Assembly (NCBI GenBank): GCA_020634395.1
Contig: JACKBU010000005.1
Location: 124,001 to 188,000 of the forward strand
Direction of reading: 5' to 3'
Source: Ardenticatenaceae bacterium
GTDB taxonomy: Bacteria > Chloroflexota > Anaerolineae > Promineifilales > Promineifilaceae
DNA: 64,000 bases
Made by a program: the position numbers and the translations under genes. Shown here one piece after another: positions 34,851-42,875 of this stretch. Position 1 is the first letter of the stretch; each line of letters opens with the position of its first letter. The notes beneath the pieces were generated by a model. The model did not search any database, was not told the DNA's origin, and saw only the letters and a program-made list of their open reading frames with translations.

Positions 34851-36059
34851 CTAGCTCCTGGAGCGCACGGCCGTCAATGCTTCTTTCAGCGACAGACTCT
34901 GGCCATAGCGCAGCATGCCGGTGCGGAAAACGCGCGCCGCTACCCAGACGCTTAACATGGCTGAGCCGACGAGAATCAGCCAGCTCAGTGCCAACTGCCA
35001 CAGTGGTACCGTGCTCATGCCCCAGCGCATCATCACCGTAATGAAGGAAGTCGTGGGGAACAGCGTTAAAAATACCAGGATGGGACTGTTCGGATTAGCC
35101 AGGAACAGCGCCGTGAAGAAAAAAGGCAGCAAAAACAGCAGATTCAGAATCCCGGCAATCTGCTGCGCCTGGGTTAACTCAGTCACAGCGCTGCCGATGG
35201 CCGTCATGATGCCGGCGATGAATGCGTAAGCCGGAACAAAAAAGAAAATAACAACCAGCAGCAGGGACCAGGGTACGCTGATAAAGCGCAGCGCCTCGAT
35301 GAAGAAAGAGCCGATAAAGACGGCGACCACGCCGGCCAGGACCCAAATGACTACCTGCGTTAAAGAAACAGCAAGCAAACCCAGTGCTTTGCCGCCAATC
35401 AACTGACCGGGACTGACCGTGGTGATCATGATTTCTACTGTGCGGTTTTCTTTCTCGTCGGTGACCACCTGCAGCAGATAGCCGGAAGAACTCATCACCA
35501 CGAAGATGAAAAAGAAGGCAGCGATGAACGGGATGAAGAAGCTGAAGATGTTACGGCTGTTGAATTCGCGGCTGCCATCCGCGGAGCGCACGACGAGATC
35601 TGGTCCTTCCACGAGGCGTGTGCGTATGCTGGCAGGATAGTCGCTTGCCAGATTGGCGCGCAGGTAGGCGTTGAAGTCACTGACAACGGTGCTGCTGGGA
35701 TCGTCTTGCCAGTAGTAGGCATCTAACTGCAGCGTGCGGCGGTAATCGGCCGGGATGACAAAGTAGACCTGTATTTCTTGATCGGTGAGGGCCTGGCGCG
35801 CGGCCGTTTCGTTGGGAAACGGCCGTAACGGCAGCAGCGTCTCATCCTCGTCTGTCTGGGGGACAACGGCCGTGTTGATGAGGCCGGCATTGTCCACATA
35901 GCCGATGGGCGTATTTTGATCCCCACGAATGGCAATGAATATGCCGGCAGCCATCACCATCATGATGATGAGCGGGAAACCCAGCGTGCCCACCAGAAAG
36001 CTGCGTTTGCTCACCAGCTTGCGGTACTCGTGCCGGGCTAACAGCCAGAAGTTACGCAT
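34851..36059 (-). CDS. ABC-2 type exporter permease (NatB-like), paralogue
   Basis: 402 residues from ATG 36059 (MRNFWLLARHEYRKLV), with GAGGAGG upstream inside the end of the ATPase gene and an 8-base overlap. Same architecture as the following permease: N-terminal helix, extracytoplasmic domain, and LLQVVTDEKENRTVEIMITTVSPGQLIGGKALG before the helix bundle. The two permeases are clearly paralogous, so they probably form a heterodimer. Confidence 0.9.
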   Translation of the reverse strand: MRNFWLLARHEYRKLVSKRSFLVGTLGFPLIIMMVMAAGIFIAIRGDQNTPIGYVDNAGLINTAVVPQTDEDETLLPLRPFPNETAARQALTDQEIQVYFVIPADYRRTLQLDAYYWQDDPSSTVVSDFNAYLRANLASDYPASIRTRLVEGPDLVVRSADGSREFNSRNIFSFFIPFIAAFFFIFVVMSSSGYLLQVVTDEKENRTVEIMITTVSPGQLIGGKALGLLAVSLTQVVIWVLAGVVAVFIGSFFIEALRFISVPWSLLLVVIFFFVPAYAFIAGIMTAIGSAVTELTQAQQIAGILNLLFLLPFFFTALFLANPNSPILVFLTLFPTTSFITVMMRWGMSTVPLWQLALSWLILVGSAMLSVWVAARVFRTGMLRYGQSLSLKEALTAVRSRS

Positions 36060-36972
36060 AGCGAACCTCCTCGGCCTCTTTGCCTTCCTGAACAACACGC
36101 ACAAAAATATCGTCCAGCGATGGTTCAGCGATCTCAAATCGCTCAATTTGCAGGCCGTCTTGTTGCGCCAGATGGCGGAAAACCTGCTGCGGATTGACGC
36201 TGCTGTTCAGCGCCAGGTGCCAGGCGCCATTTTGACGGCGCGCTTCCAACACGCCGGGCACGTTGGAGAAATCGCCCTGGCCTTCCAAAACGATGGCGTT
36301 GCCAGAAAACTCCCGTTTGATCTGGCTGACTTCGCCATAAAGAACGGTACGGCCGTTGCTGATCAGCACAATCCGGTTACACAACGCCTCCACCTGGTAC
36401 ATCTGGTGCGTTGACATGATGATCGTTTTGCCGGCCTCTCTTTGCTCTTCGATGATGTCTTTCACCAGGCGGGTGTTCACGGGGTCCAGGCCAGAAAACG
36501 GCTCGTCGACCACGATGAGATCCGGCTCATGCAGCAGCGTGGCGATGAGCTGCGCTTTTTGCTGCATCCCCTTACTGAGTTCTTGAATTTTCTTTTGCCG
36601 GTGGTCGTAAAGGTCCAGACGTTTCAGCCAGCCTTCCAGGCGGGCTTTGGCGTCGTTTTCAGCCAGCCCTTTAAGCGTGCCCAGAAATACAAGGGTTTGT
36701 TCAAGCTGAAGATCTTTGTACAAGCCCCGCTCTTCGGGCATGTAGCCGATGCGCTTTTTCTTGGCTTCATCGATACGGCCGTTAAAAACCGAAATCTCGC
36801 CCCCGTCTGGCTCGAAGATGTCCAGCATCATGCGGATGGTGGTGGTTTTACCCGCGCCATTCGGCCCTAAAAGACCAAAAATTTCACCAGGAAAAACTTC
36901 AAAGGAAACATCTTTTACCGCCGTGACGCGGCCAAAGTTTTTTCGCACAGAAGACACAGATACTGTTGACAT
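36052..36972 (-). CDS. ABC exporter ATP-binding protein (NatA-like)
   Basis: 306 residues. Walker A GPNGAGKTTT (about 35-44), Q-loop region MPEERGLYKDL, signature LSKGMQQKAQ, Walker B LIVVDEPFSGLDP and the H-loop MSTHQM are all present. A C-terminal accessory domain of about 90 residues follows the ATPase core, as in NatA/CcmA-like drug exporters. Powers the two downstream permeases; first gene of the operon. Confidence 0.94.
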   Translation of the reverse strand: MSTVSVSSVRKNFGRVTAVKDVSFEVFPGEIFGLLGPNGAGKTTTIRMMLDIFEPDGGEISVFNGRIDEAKKKRIGYMPEERGLYKDLQLEQTLVFLGTLKGLAENDAKARLEGWLKRLDLYDHRQKKIQELSKGMQQKAQLIATLLHEPDLIVVDEPFSGLDPVNTRLVKDIIEEQREAGKTIIMSTHQMYQVEALCNRIVLISNGRTVLYGEVSQIKREFSGNAIVLEGQGDFSNVPGVLEARRQNGAWHLALNSSVNPQQVFRHLAQQDGLQIERFEIAEPSLDDIFVRVVQEGKEAEEVRYA

Positions 36973-37321
36973 ATTAATCTCCGCAAATTGACAAAACTAC
37001 AAGGACTCGTGATAGACGGAAATGGGCAAACCGGCGCTGCACGGCCGTTTCCCTATTCTATACGTAACAACCCCCGTTGCAGGTTGCGCCGAACAGGGTG
37101 CGGGGCCAGGCGGTTTGTTAGGTTCTGGGGTTTATCTGGTGGAAGAACCGGATGTTTCGGTACAGGGTTGGGCGGTGGAAGGGAAACGGCCGTTTTCGAC
37201 CCATAAAAAAACCCGCCGCCCGTCTCGCTAACTATTTTAGCACGAGACGGACGACAGGCATTTTACCGGGGATTGAGTGGCTTGCCCACTTCGCTTGTGG
37301 CACCAGCGGAGGAATCAGAGC
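36973..37321. other. Intergenic stretch between the ABC operon and the SDR genes
   Basis: No supported gene. It contains two ACGGCCGT elements (near 37041 and 37187), the terminator of the downstream-facing SDR operon (37204-37255), and presumably the ABC operon promoter; an AT-rich TATAGAAT-like box on the minus strand near 37060 is a weak candidate. Confidence 0.5.
37204..37255 (-). terminator. Terminator of the SDR gene pair
   Basis: Minus strand: CCGTCTCG pairs with CGAGACGG (with an inner GCTAA/TTAGC stem), then GCGGCGGG and seven T. Confidence 0.7.
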
Positions 37322-37954
37322 TTACATATTGCTAATCGCCGGCGCTTGCCGAATGAAGCGCGTGTCATCCACTTGCTGCAGCATGAAGCTGGCCATATCG
37401 GCCCGCCTGATACGCATGCCCATGCCTTTGCCGACGTAAGCCGTCTTTACCTGGCCGGTCGGCGGATCATCCGTCAGGCGGGGCACGCGCACAATCGTCC
37501 AGTCTAAATCAGAGGCGCGCACCAGGTCGACTGTGCGTTTCATGTCTTCGTAGACGTGGGGCGAGACCAGGCGCAGCAGCAGATTGATCAGTTTGTTCAC
37601 CGGCCGGGGCGCGTCCGCCGGATCGCCCACACCCGCGCCGGCCGAAATTACCAGGCGGCGCACGCCGTGCTTTTTCATGGCCGTCAGGATGTGTTCGGTT
37701 CCCTGGCAGACCTGGTAGTCGGGCGTGTTGGCGGTGGGTCCCAACACACTGAGCACAGCGTCCGCCCCGGTCACGGCCGTTTCCACCTGAGTTGGATTAC
37801 GCACGTCTCCCTGCATGACGGTCAGATTTTCATGCTGCACGTCCAGTTTAGCCGGAGTGCGCACAAAGGCTGTCACTTCATGCCCGGCATCCAAAGCCTG
37901 CATCATTAACGGCCGTCCGGTTCGTCCGGACGCCCCAAAAATTGTCAGCTTCAT
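37322..37954 (-). CDS. Atypical SDR, NAD(P)H-binding protein
   Basis: 210 residues starting MKLTIFGASGRTGRPLM with the dinucleotide motif G-x-x-G-x-x-G (GASGRTG, residues 7-13), then AFVRTP and GDVRNP typical of the BVR-B/NmrA-like atypical SDR group; no classical YxxxK is obvious. Could be a flavin reductase-like enzyme or redox sensor. Its start overlaps the stop of the preceding NmrA-like gene by 4 bases, so the two are coupled. Confidence 0.87.
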   Translation of the reverse strand: MKLTIFGASGRTGRPLMMQALDAGHEVTAFVRTPAKLDVQHENLTVMQGDVRNPTQVETAVTGADAVLSVLGPTANTPDYQVCQGTEHILTAMKKHGVRRLVISAGAGVGDPADAPRPVNKLINLLLRLVSPHVYEDMKRTVDLVRASDLDWTIVRVPRLTDDPPTGQVKTAYVGKGMGMRIRRADMASFMLQQVDDTRFIRQAPAISNM

Positions 37955-38856
37955 GATAAAACCTCCTTCATATTGTGAGCATTGATAGACGACGCTGGTT
38001 CTGTTTCCCAGACCGCAGCGTGGTCACGAACAAACTGGCGCATGGTAAGCGGCGGGCGTCCCAATAAGGCCGGAACATCCTCAGTAATCTCTTGGGCCAG
38101 GCCCAATTGTGTTGTCAGATAAATGCCTGATACCACGCCCACGTAGGCCGCTGGCCAACCGGCGCGCCATTTGCGCCAGGCAAAACGCACCAGAGAGGGC
38201 CGGCTGTAGGTGATGGGCCGCTTCAAAACGGCCGTCATGAGTTGGGCGACTTCTTGATAGTTCAGCGCTTCACTGCCAGTGAGAGCATAGGCTTTGTACT
38301 CATGGCCTGGCTCCGTCAAAACTTTTGTCGCCACGGCAGCGATGTCGCGCACGTCGATAAACGCGGTTTTGCCCATGCCCGCCGGGATAAAGATGTCGTT
38401 TGCTGCACGAATATCATCGCGGTGGGTGGTGGAAAGATTCTGCATAAAAAAGCCGCAGCGCAGCAGCGTGTAGGGCACAGCGCCCTTTTGCAGCAGAGTT
38501 TCCACCTTGGCGTGCGGAACCACCGGGTTTCTTTCTGCGCCGAGCAACGAGAGAAATACAATCTGTCGAACGTTACTCTGGGCGGCAAATTCAATAGCGG
38601 GTTTGATGTCCCGCTGGATGTTGCTCAGATGGGGTGGCCGCATCAGAAACAGGCGGTCTACTCCGGCAAATGCAGCAGGAAAGGTACGCGGATTCGTAAA
38701 ATCAAAGACACACCACGGCACGTCGGGTGGCAGGGAGGCGGCTTCGGCCTCCGAAACCACGGCCGCGCGAATGGGCTGGCCGCTCTTGTGCAGCAGGCTG
38801 ACCAATTCGCGGCCCACATTGCCGGTTGCGCCAGTAATCAGGATGATGTCGGACAT
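37951..38856 (-). CDS. NmrA-like NAD(P)-binding protein
   Basis: 301 residues from ATG 38856 (GAGGTG upstream); a GTG four codons earlier overlaps that site. Dinucleotide motif LITGATGNVGRELV at the N terminus, then FLMRPPHLSNIQRDIKP and the NmrA-type SLLGAERNP segment. Family members are NAD(P)-dependent oxidoreductases or redox sensors without a full catalytic triad. First gene of a TetR-controlled pair; a 16-bp operator lies in its promoter region. Confidence 0.87.
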   Translation of the reverse strand: MSDIILITGATGNVGRELVSLLHKSGQPIRAAVVSEAEAASLPPDVPWCVFDFTNPRTFPAAFAGVDRLFLMRPPHLSNIQRDIKPAIEFAAQSNVRQIVFLSLLGAERNPVVPHAKVETLLQKGAVPYTLLRCGFFMQNLSTTHRDDIRAANDIFIPAGMGKTAFIDVRDIAAVATKVLTEPGHEYKAYALTGSEALNYQEVAQLMTAVLKRPITYSRPSLVRFAWRKWRAGWPAAYVGVVSGIYLTTQLGLAQEITEDVPALLGRPPLTMRQFVRDHAAVWETEPASSINAHNMKEVLS

Positions 38857-38891
38857 GGATAATTTCACCTCATGAAAGGAAGAATAGTAAA

Positions 38892-38907
38892 TAGACCAGT
38901 CGGTATA
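38892..38907 (-). promoter_or_regulatory. TetR-type operator upstream of the SDR pair
   Basis: Read on the minus strand the site is TATACCGACTGGTCTA, 15 of 16 bases identical to the site in the tetR promoter. A candidate -35/-10 pair TAGACT-17-TATTTA has the site in its spacer. Confidence 0.75.
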
Positions 38908-38922
38908 TTTAGTCTAAAAAAT

Positions 38923-39483
38923 TTAACAGCGCAGCAGCACGCCGATTTCTGTCGCCGCGTCCAATAAAGGGGCTACGTTACGCTGAGTGCGGCTGAGAAT
39001 AATCGCGCCTTCAATAACAGCGATGACCAATGAGGCCAGCCGCCGGGCGCGCACGGCCGTGTAGCCTCCCTCGTTCAGTTTTGCCTCGACGATGGCTTGC
39101 CAGTCCTGATAGGCGTCGCGGCAGGCAGCATTCAGCGCCTCGTTGGTAGAAGCGGCTTCCAGGGCAATGGCCGTGATGGGACCGCCGGCCTGGAAACCAG
39201 AGGTTTGCACGTAATGGGCCAGCGTTTGCAGAAAGTCCGTGATGGCATCTGCTGGATGGTCGTGGGCAGCCATGCCGGCCCGCAAATTGGCGGCGATCAA
39301 CCGGCTCGTGTGTTCAATGGCCTCAATTGCCAGGGCCTCTTTGCCCTCCGGGAAATAGTAGTAGAGCGACCCTTTGGGAGCACCGCTCTCTTCCAGGATC
39401 TGGTTTAGCCCTGTAGCATGATAACCCTGCATTTCCATCAGGCGGCAGGTGGTGGCGATGATTTCGTCACGTTTATTGCTCAT
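38923..39483 (-). CDS. TetR-family regulator
   Basis: 186 residues. N-terminal TetR helix-turn-helix: RDEIIATTCRLMEMQGYHATGLNQILEESGAPKGSLYYYFPEGKEAL (about 5-50), followed by a helical ligand domain with GGPITAIALEA typical of the YxaF/LmrA-like C-terminal group. Its promoter overlaps a 16-bp operator shared with the SDR gene pair, so it probably represses both. The promoter -10 ends 8 bases before the ATG and no ribosome site fits, so the mRNA is probably leaderless. Confidence 0.9.
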   Translation of the reverse strand: MSNKRDEIIATTCRLMEMQGYHATGLNQILEESGAPKGSLYYYFPEGKEALAIEAIEHTSRLIAANLRAGMAAHDHPADAITDFLQTLAHYVQTSGFQAGGPITAIALEAASTNEALNAACRDAYQDWQAIVEAKLNEGGYTAVRARRLASLVIAVIEGAIILSRTQRNVAPLLDAATEIGVLLRC

Positions 39484-39491
39484 AGTCGGCG

Positions 39492-39520
39492 ATTATAACG
39501 ACTGGTCTAGTAATTGTCAA
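39492..39520 (-). promoter_or_regulatory. Consensus promoter of tetR-type gene with operator in the spacer
   Basis: Minus strand: TTGACA (39515-39520), 17-base spacer, TATAAT (39492-39497), a perfect sigma70 consensus. The operator TATAACGACTGGTCTA on the plus strand occupies 39494-39509, covering the spacer and -10. Confidence 0.88.
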
Positions 39521-39573
39521 TAGGTCTGTTGGATGGATGAAAAACGGCCGTGTCCCAACAAGTGATCCGCCGC

Positions 39574-41844
39574 CTATGAACCGGGGGACGACAGCAAAAT
39601 GAGAGCGTCTTGATTGGGCGTGGTGGGAGCAGGGGAGAGAAATGGATAGACTTGGCCAGTGGCAGCATTGTACAGCTTTAAGACCAGTGTGTAACCAGTT
39701 GCCTCCACAACGAGGCCAACGCGGTCATGATAGCCGACGGTGGAAACGGCCGTTTGCGGGCGGCGATCGACTTGCTGGCGTACCTCGTAAGGGGCGTCCC
39801 ACACCTGCAAAGAAAACCGCAGGTCTTCAGGAGCCTGTTCTGCCCAAACCAGGTCGATCAGCAGACATTGCGGGCACTTCCCGCTGTGCACGGCAAAACT
39901 CTCCAGAGCGAAGCCATTTTCCAGCGGCGCAGGACCCCCTTCGGCGACGGCCGTTTCCATTGGCCCTGGCAGCACAAACTCCACCACACGCTGATCGTCA
40001 AACCACTGTTCCTGGCCTGGATAAGCCCAGGTGTGCAGCCAGCCTTCGGTGGTTGAATTGGGATCGAAGAGAGGGGTGGCTTGCAGCGAGAGCCAGACGC
40101 GGCTGTAAGGTCCTAACCACTGTCTCAGGTGTGACTGCTCGACCTCCTCCAGATCAGTTTTGCGGTTCCAACCGATGTAATCTGGCTGGGCAGAAGCAAA
40201 GTTCACCCATTCGCCTATGCGGTTATCGTTGTCAAAGCCGTCGCGCAAATCCAAGAGGATCAAATCGTTGGGCTGGGAGCGGGCCGTAATCCAATCGCGA
40301 ACGGCTTGTGTGGTAGCCTGACTGGTTGAGGTTTCTAACCAGCGTGGATCTGGCCGGGCGGCTATGACCATGCCCAGGCCGAAAACGGCCGTTAACCCTA
40401 TAAGCCCCGGCAGCACGCCCGCACCCACGGGGCGGTTTGGCTGCCGGACGAACCGGACCAGAATAAGGAGCAGCAGCCCGCTGATAACGGCCGCCAGCAG
40501 CAGCAGCCCGGCCAGCAGCCAGCGCGGATTATCCCAAAAGAAGGCATGGAGCCAGATCGGATCAGCCGAGCCGCTGAAGACGTTATCCCAGTAACTGAGC
40601 AGCGGTGAATAGGGCCAGCGCCAAATGGATTGGGACAACGTGACGCCTGCTTTACCATCCAGGATTGCCTGATACCCAAAGTTAACCAGCACGCCGGGCA
40701 GCTGGGCCAGGATGCTGATAATTATAACGAATGCCAAAATCAAGCGACGCCCGCGTCCGGGCTGGCTGAGCCAGGCCAGGGCGGGCAGGCTGGCCAGCAC
40801 AATGGCCGGCAGCACCGTTACCAGGAAACGGGGTCCCCAGGCCAGTCCTCCGGCCCAATCGTACCAACGGCCGTACAGCAAAAGTGTGACGCCCAGCAGA
40901 GACAATGCGGCGACATTTTCCAGGCGCAGCATCTGGCGTGGTGCCACGAAAAATCCCAGGCCGATCAGCCAGGTGACAGGGGCGTAAAAGAGCAGCCCTT
41001 TACCCGGACTCCACAGAAGCCCAGCCAGGCCAACAGCCAATGGGGTAGAGAACGTTTCACCAGGATAGAGTGGATAAAAGAAGAGTGTGCGAAAACGAAC
41101 GTAGTTGTAGCCCATCATGAGGAGTACGGCCGTGAGAAGCGGCAGGCCAAACGCCAATAATCCTCTTATCAGCCCCGCGGCATCCCTTTGCCGGCGAAAT
41201 TGGCGCAGCAGAGCGCCCAGGACAAGCAGGCCAACTGGCACAACCAGGACAGCGTTGGCGGAGCGAGCTGACACGGTGATCACCATTCCTACTGCCGACC
41301 ATACCAAACCGCGCATTCGGGAGGGATGCTGCCGCCAGACAACCAGGCCCAATAGGGTCAGGCAAACGCCCAGCGCGGCCAGCGGTTCGCTGAAAAGCCA
41401 GCGGGCATAAGGCCATAGTGGCGTGCCTACTCCGAGAACAACAGCGCCGATGGCAGCCACGACCTTCGTGTAGCCAGTAATGATCGCCAGATAAAAGAAA
41501 AGGAGAACGGTAACGGCCGTTACGAAACCCATCAGCAGAAAACTCAGCTGCATGGCCCCTACGGCCGTCCAGTATTTGCCGGCCACAAAAAAAGGCAGCA
41601 CCAGCAACGAGACGCCTGGCCCTTTTTTGGAATAAAGATTTCCGTCTGTTCCGAAGGCGTTTTGCGGAGGGGTGCGCTGCTGTTCCCATTCCATGCGGTT
41701 CACTTGCAGCAGCCCGCGCATAAACGAGTCGGTCGCGGCCATTGTGGCGGCTTCGTCGATGGAGTGTTGTATGCCCGAATAGCTCAGGAAATAGATAAAG
41801 AGGGTGGCGAGAAAAATCCAGATACCGAGTTGTTTTGTGCTCAT
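39574..41844 (-). CDS. Large membrane protein of the GT39/ArnT-like group
   Basis: 756 residues. About 12 membrane helices in the first 480 residues, including the acidic first loop (HSIDEAATMAATDSFMRG) typical of polyprenyl-phosphate-dependent glycosyltransferases, then a soluble extracytoplasmic C terminus of about 250 residues. Likely a lipid-linked sugar transferase or mannosyltransferase-like protein for envelope glycans; specific donor and acceptor unknown. A promoter TTGTTA-17-TATACT lies 50 bases before the ATG. Confidence 0.78.
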   Translation of the reverse strand: MSTKQLGIWIFLATLFIYFLSYSGIQHSIDEAATMAATDSFMRGLLQVNRMEWEQQRTPPQNAFGTDGNLYSKKGPGVSLLVLPFFVAGKYWTAVGAMQLSFLLMGFVTAVTVLLFFYLAIITGYTKVVAAIGAVVLGVGTPLWPYARWLFSEPLAALGVCLTLLGLVVWRQHPSRMRGLVWSAVGMVITVSARSANAVLVVPVGLLVLGALLRQFRRQRDAAGLIRGLLAFGLPLLTAVLLMMGYNYVRFRTLFFYPLYPGETFSTPLAVGLAGLLWSPGKGLLFYAPVTWLIGLGFFVAPRQMLRLENVAALSLLGVTLLLYGRWYDWAGGLAWGPRFLVTVLPAIVLASLPALAWLSQPGRGRRLILAFVIIISILAQLPGVLVNFGYQAILDGKAGVTLSQSIWRWPYSPLLSYWDNVFSGSADPIWLHAFFWDNPRWLLAGLLLLAAVISGLLLLILVRFVRQPNRPVGAGVLPGLIGLTAVFGLGMVIAARPDPRWLETSTSQATTQAVRDWITARSQPNDLILLDLRDGFDNDNRIGEWVNFASAQPDYIGWNRKTDLEEVEQSHLRQWLGPYSRVWLSLQATPLFDPNSTTEGWLHTWAYPGQEQWFDDQRVVEFVLPGPMETAVAEGGPAPLENGFALESFAVHSGKCPQCLLIDLVWAEQAPEDLRFSLQVWDAPYEVRQQVDRRPQTAVSTVGYHDRVGLVVEATGYTLVLKLYNAATGQVYPFLSPAPTTPNQDALILLSSPGS

Positions 41845-41894
41845 AAGTGTGCCGGTGGGAACACGTCTGTCATAACCATATTTTTAGCAGGGCG

Positions 41895-41923
41895 AGTATA
41901 ACTGAGACACAGACTGGTAACAA
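41895..41923 (-). promoter_or_regulatory. Promoter of the GT39/ArnT-like gene
   Basis: Minus strand: TTGTTA (41918-41923), 17-base spacer, TATACT (41895-41900). Confidence 0.72.
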
Positions 41924-41998
41924 CGCGGTTGAGAATAGGACTCAGGCAAAGAGCAGGTGAGCGAAAACTGAGATAGGGCTGGAGAGAAACGGCCGTTT

Positions 41999-42007
41999 TG
42001 GTATAAT
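41999..42007 (+). promoter_or_regulatory. Extended -10 promoter of the queuosine-precursor transporter
   Basis: TGG-TATAAT (41999-42007) is an extended -10 element with a perfect TATAAT; the -35 region is poor. The transcript would start about 40 bases before the riboswitch core. Confidence 0.65.
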
Positions 42008-42053
42008 CCTCGCCTTGCGCCGGTGGCAGAACACCCGGCCTATCAAATACTGC

Positions 42054-42089
42054 GGCGGTCGCAGCACCCGCCTTAAAAAAACAAAGGAG
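42054..42089 (+). promoter_or_regulatory. preQ1-I riboswitch
   Basis: P1 stem GGCGG (42054-42058) / CCGCC (42068-42072) encloses the loop TCGCAGCAC, followed by TTAAAAAAACAAA and the Shine-Dalgarno GGAG (42086-42089). The loop and tail closely match the well-studied Thermoanaerobacter tengcongensis aptamer (GGUCGCAG...ACCC, then UUAA-A-rich-ACAA-GG). The A-rich tail folds into the P1 minor groove and the pseudoknot would bury the ribosome site, so control is translational: preQ1 lowers transporter synthesis. The next gene is a queuosine-precursor transporter, exactly the expected target. Confidence 0.88.
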
Positions 42090-42096
42090 AAAGTTT

Positions 42097-42798
42097 GTGT
42101 CTATAGTCAGTTCAAAAGAAAGTGTACAGACAGCCAAAAGCATGGCCGGACCTATTGCCCAGTCAATGCCGGCTATCGCCCTAATCGCTGTGGCCGCTTA
42201 CATCGCGGCCCAAATGGTTTCCGACGTCGCCAGCCTGAAAATCGGCAATATAGCCGGGCTGGCCGTCGATATGGGGACCTTTATTTACCCCATCACGTTT
42301 ACCTTGCGCGACGTGGTTCACAAAATTTGGGGTAAACGCAACGCCCAGGCGCTGATCATTACGGCTGCGGTCATTAACGTGCTGATGGTTCTGTATCTGG
42401 GTTGGACGGCTTCCGTGCCGGGCGACCTTACCGCAGACCCGGATGGGACGTTTAATGCCGCTTATGGTCTGGTGTTTGGGCCTTTGTGGCGGATCGTTTT
42501 GGCTTCGATTCTGGCCGAAGTGTTTAGCGAAATGGCCGATACGGAGGCCTACCATTGGTTTGTGACCAAGGTGACCCATGACAAACAGTGGGCGCGGGTG
42601 CTGGTGAGCAACGCGGTTAGCGTGCCGATCGATTCGGCCTTGTTTGCTGTGGTTGCCTTCGGTGGGGCGATTCCGTGGACGGCCGTCTGGCAAATCATCA
42701 TCTTCAACGTCATCATTAAATTTGCCGTCACCCTGGTCAGCCTGCCCCTGATCTACATTTATCCCGATCCCGATTGGTCACAACTGCACGATCAGTAA
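42097..42798 (+). CDS. Queuosine precursor transporter (YhhQ/VUT family)
   Basis: 233 residues starting GTG at 42097, 7 bases after the riboswitch-embedded GGAG. Six membrane helices, with the family features FIYPITFTLRDVVHKIWGKRNAQ (about 62-84), ILAEVFSEMADTEAYHWF (about 138-155) and the conserved VSNAVSVPIDSALFAVVAFGG. It imports queuine, preQ1 or preQ0 for tRNA modification. Under a preQ1-I riboswitch and an extended -10 promoter, giving feedback control. Confidence 0.92.
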   Translation: MSIVSSKESVQTAKSMAGPIAQSMPAIALIAVAAYIAAQMVSDVASLKIGNIAGLAVDMGTFIYPITFTLRDVVHKIWGKRNAQALIITAAVINVLMVLYLGWTASVPGDLTADPDGTFNAAYGLVFGPLWRIVLASILAEVFSEMADTEAYHWFVTKVTHDKQWARVLVSNAVSVPIDSALFAVVAFGGAIPWTAVWQIIIFNVIIKFAVTLVSLPLIYIYPDPDWSQLHDQ

Positions 42799-42805
42799 CA
42801 GGACT

Positions 42806-42863
42806 TCAGGTGTTTAAGTTTTAAGGTAGGAGGAAACTATCACCTCGACACTTAAACACCTGA
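42806..42863. terminator. Inverted repeat between convergent genes
   Basis: TCAGGTGTTTAAGT (42806-42819) and ACTTAAACACCTGA (42850-42863) are exact 14-bp inverted repeats around a 30-base loop. It separates the plus-strand transporter from the minus-strand kinase and could terminate both. Confidence 0.72.
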
Positions 42864-42875
42864 CCTCAATCCCCA

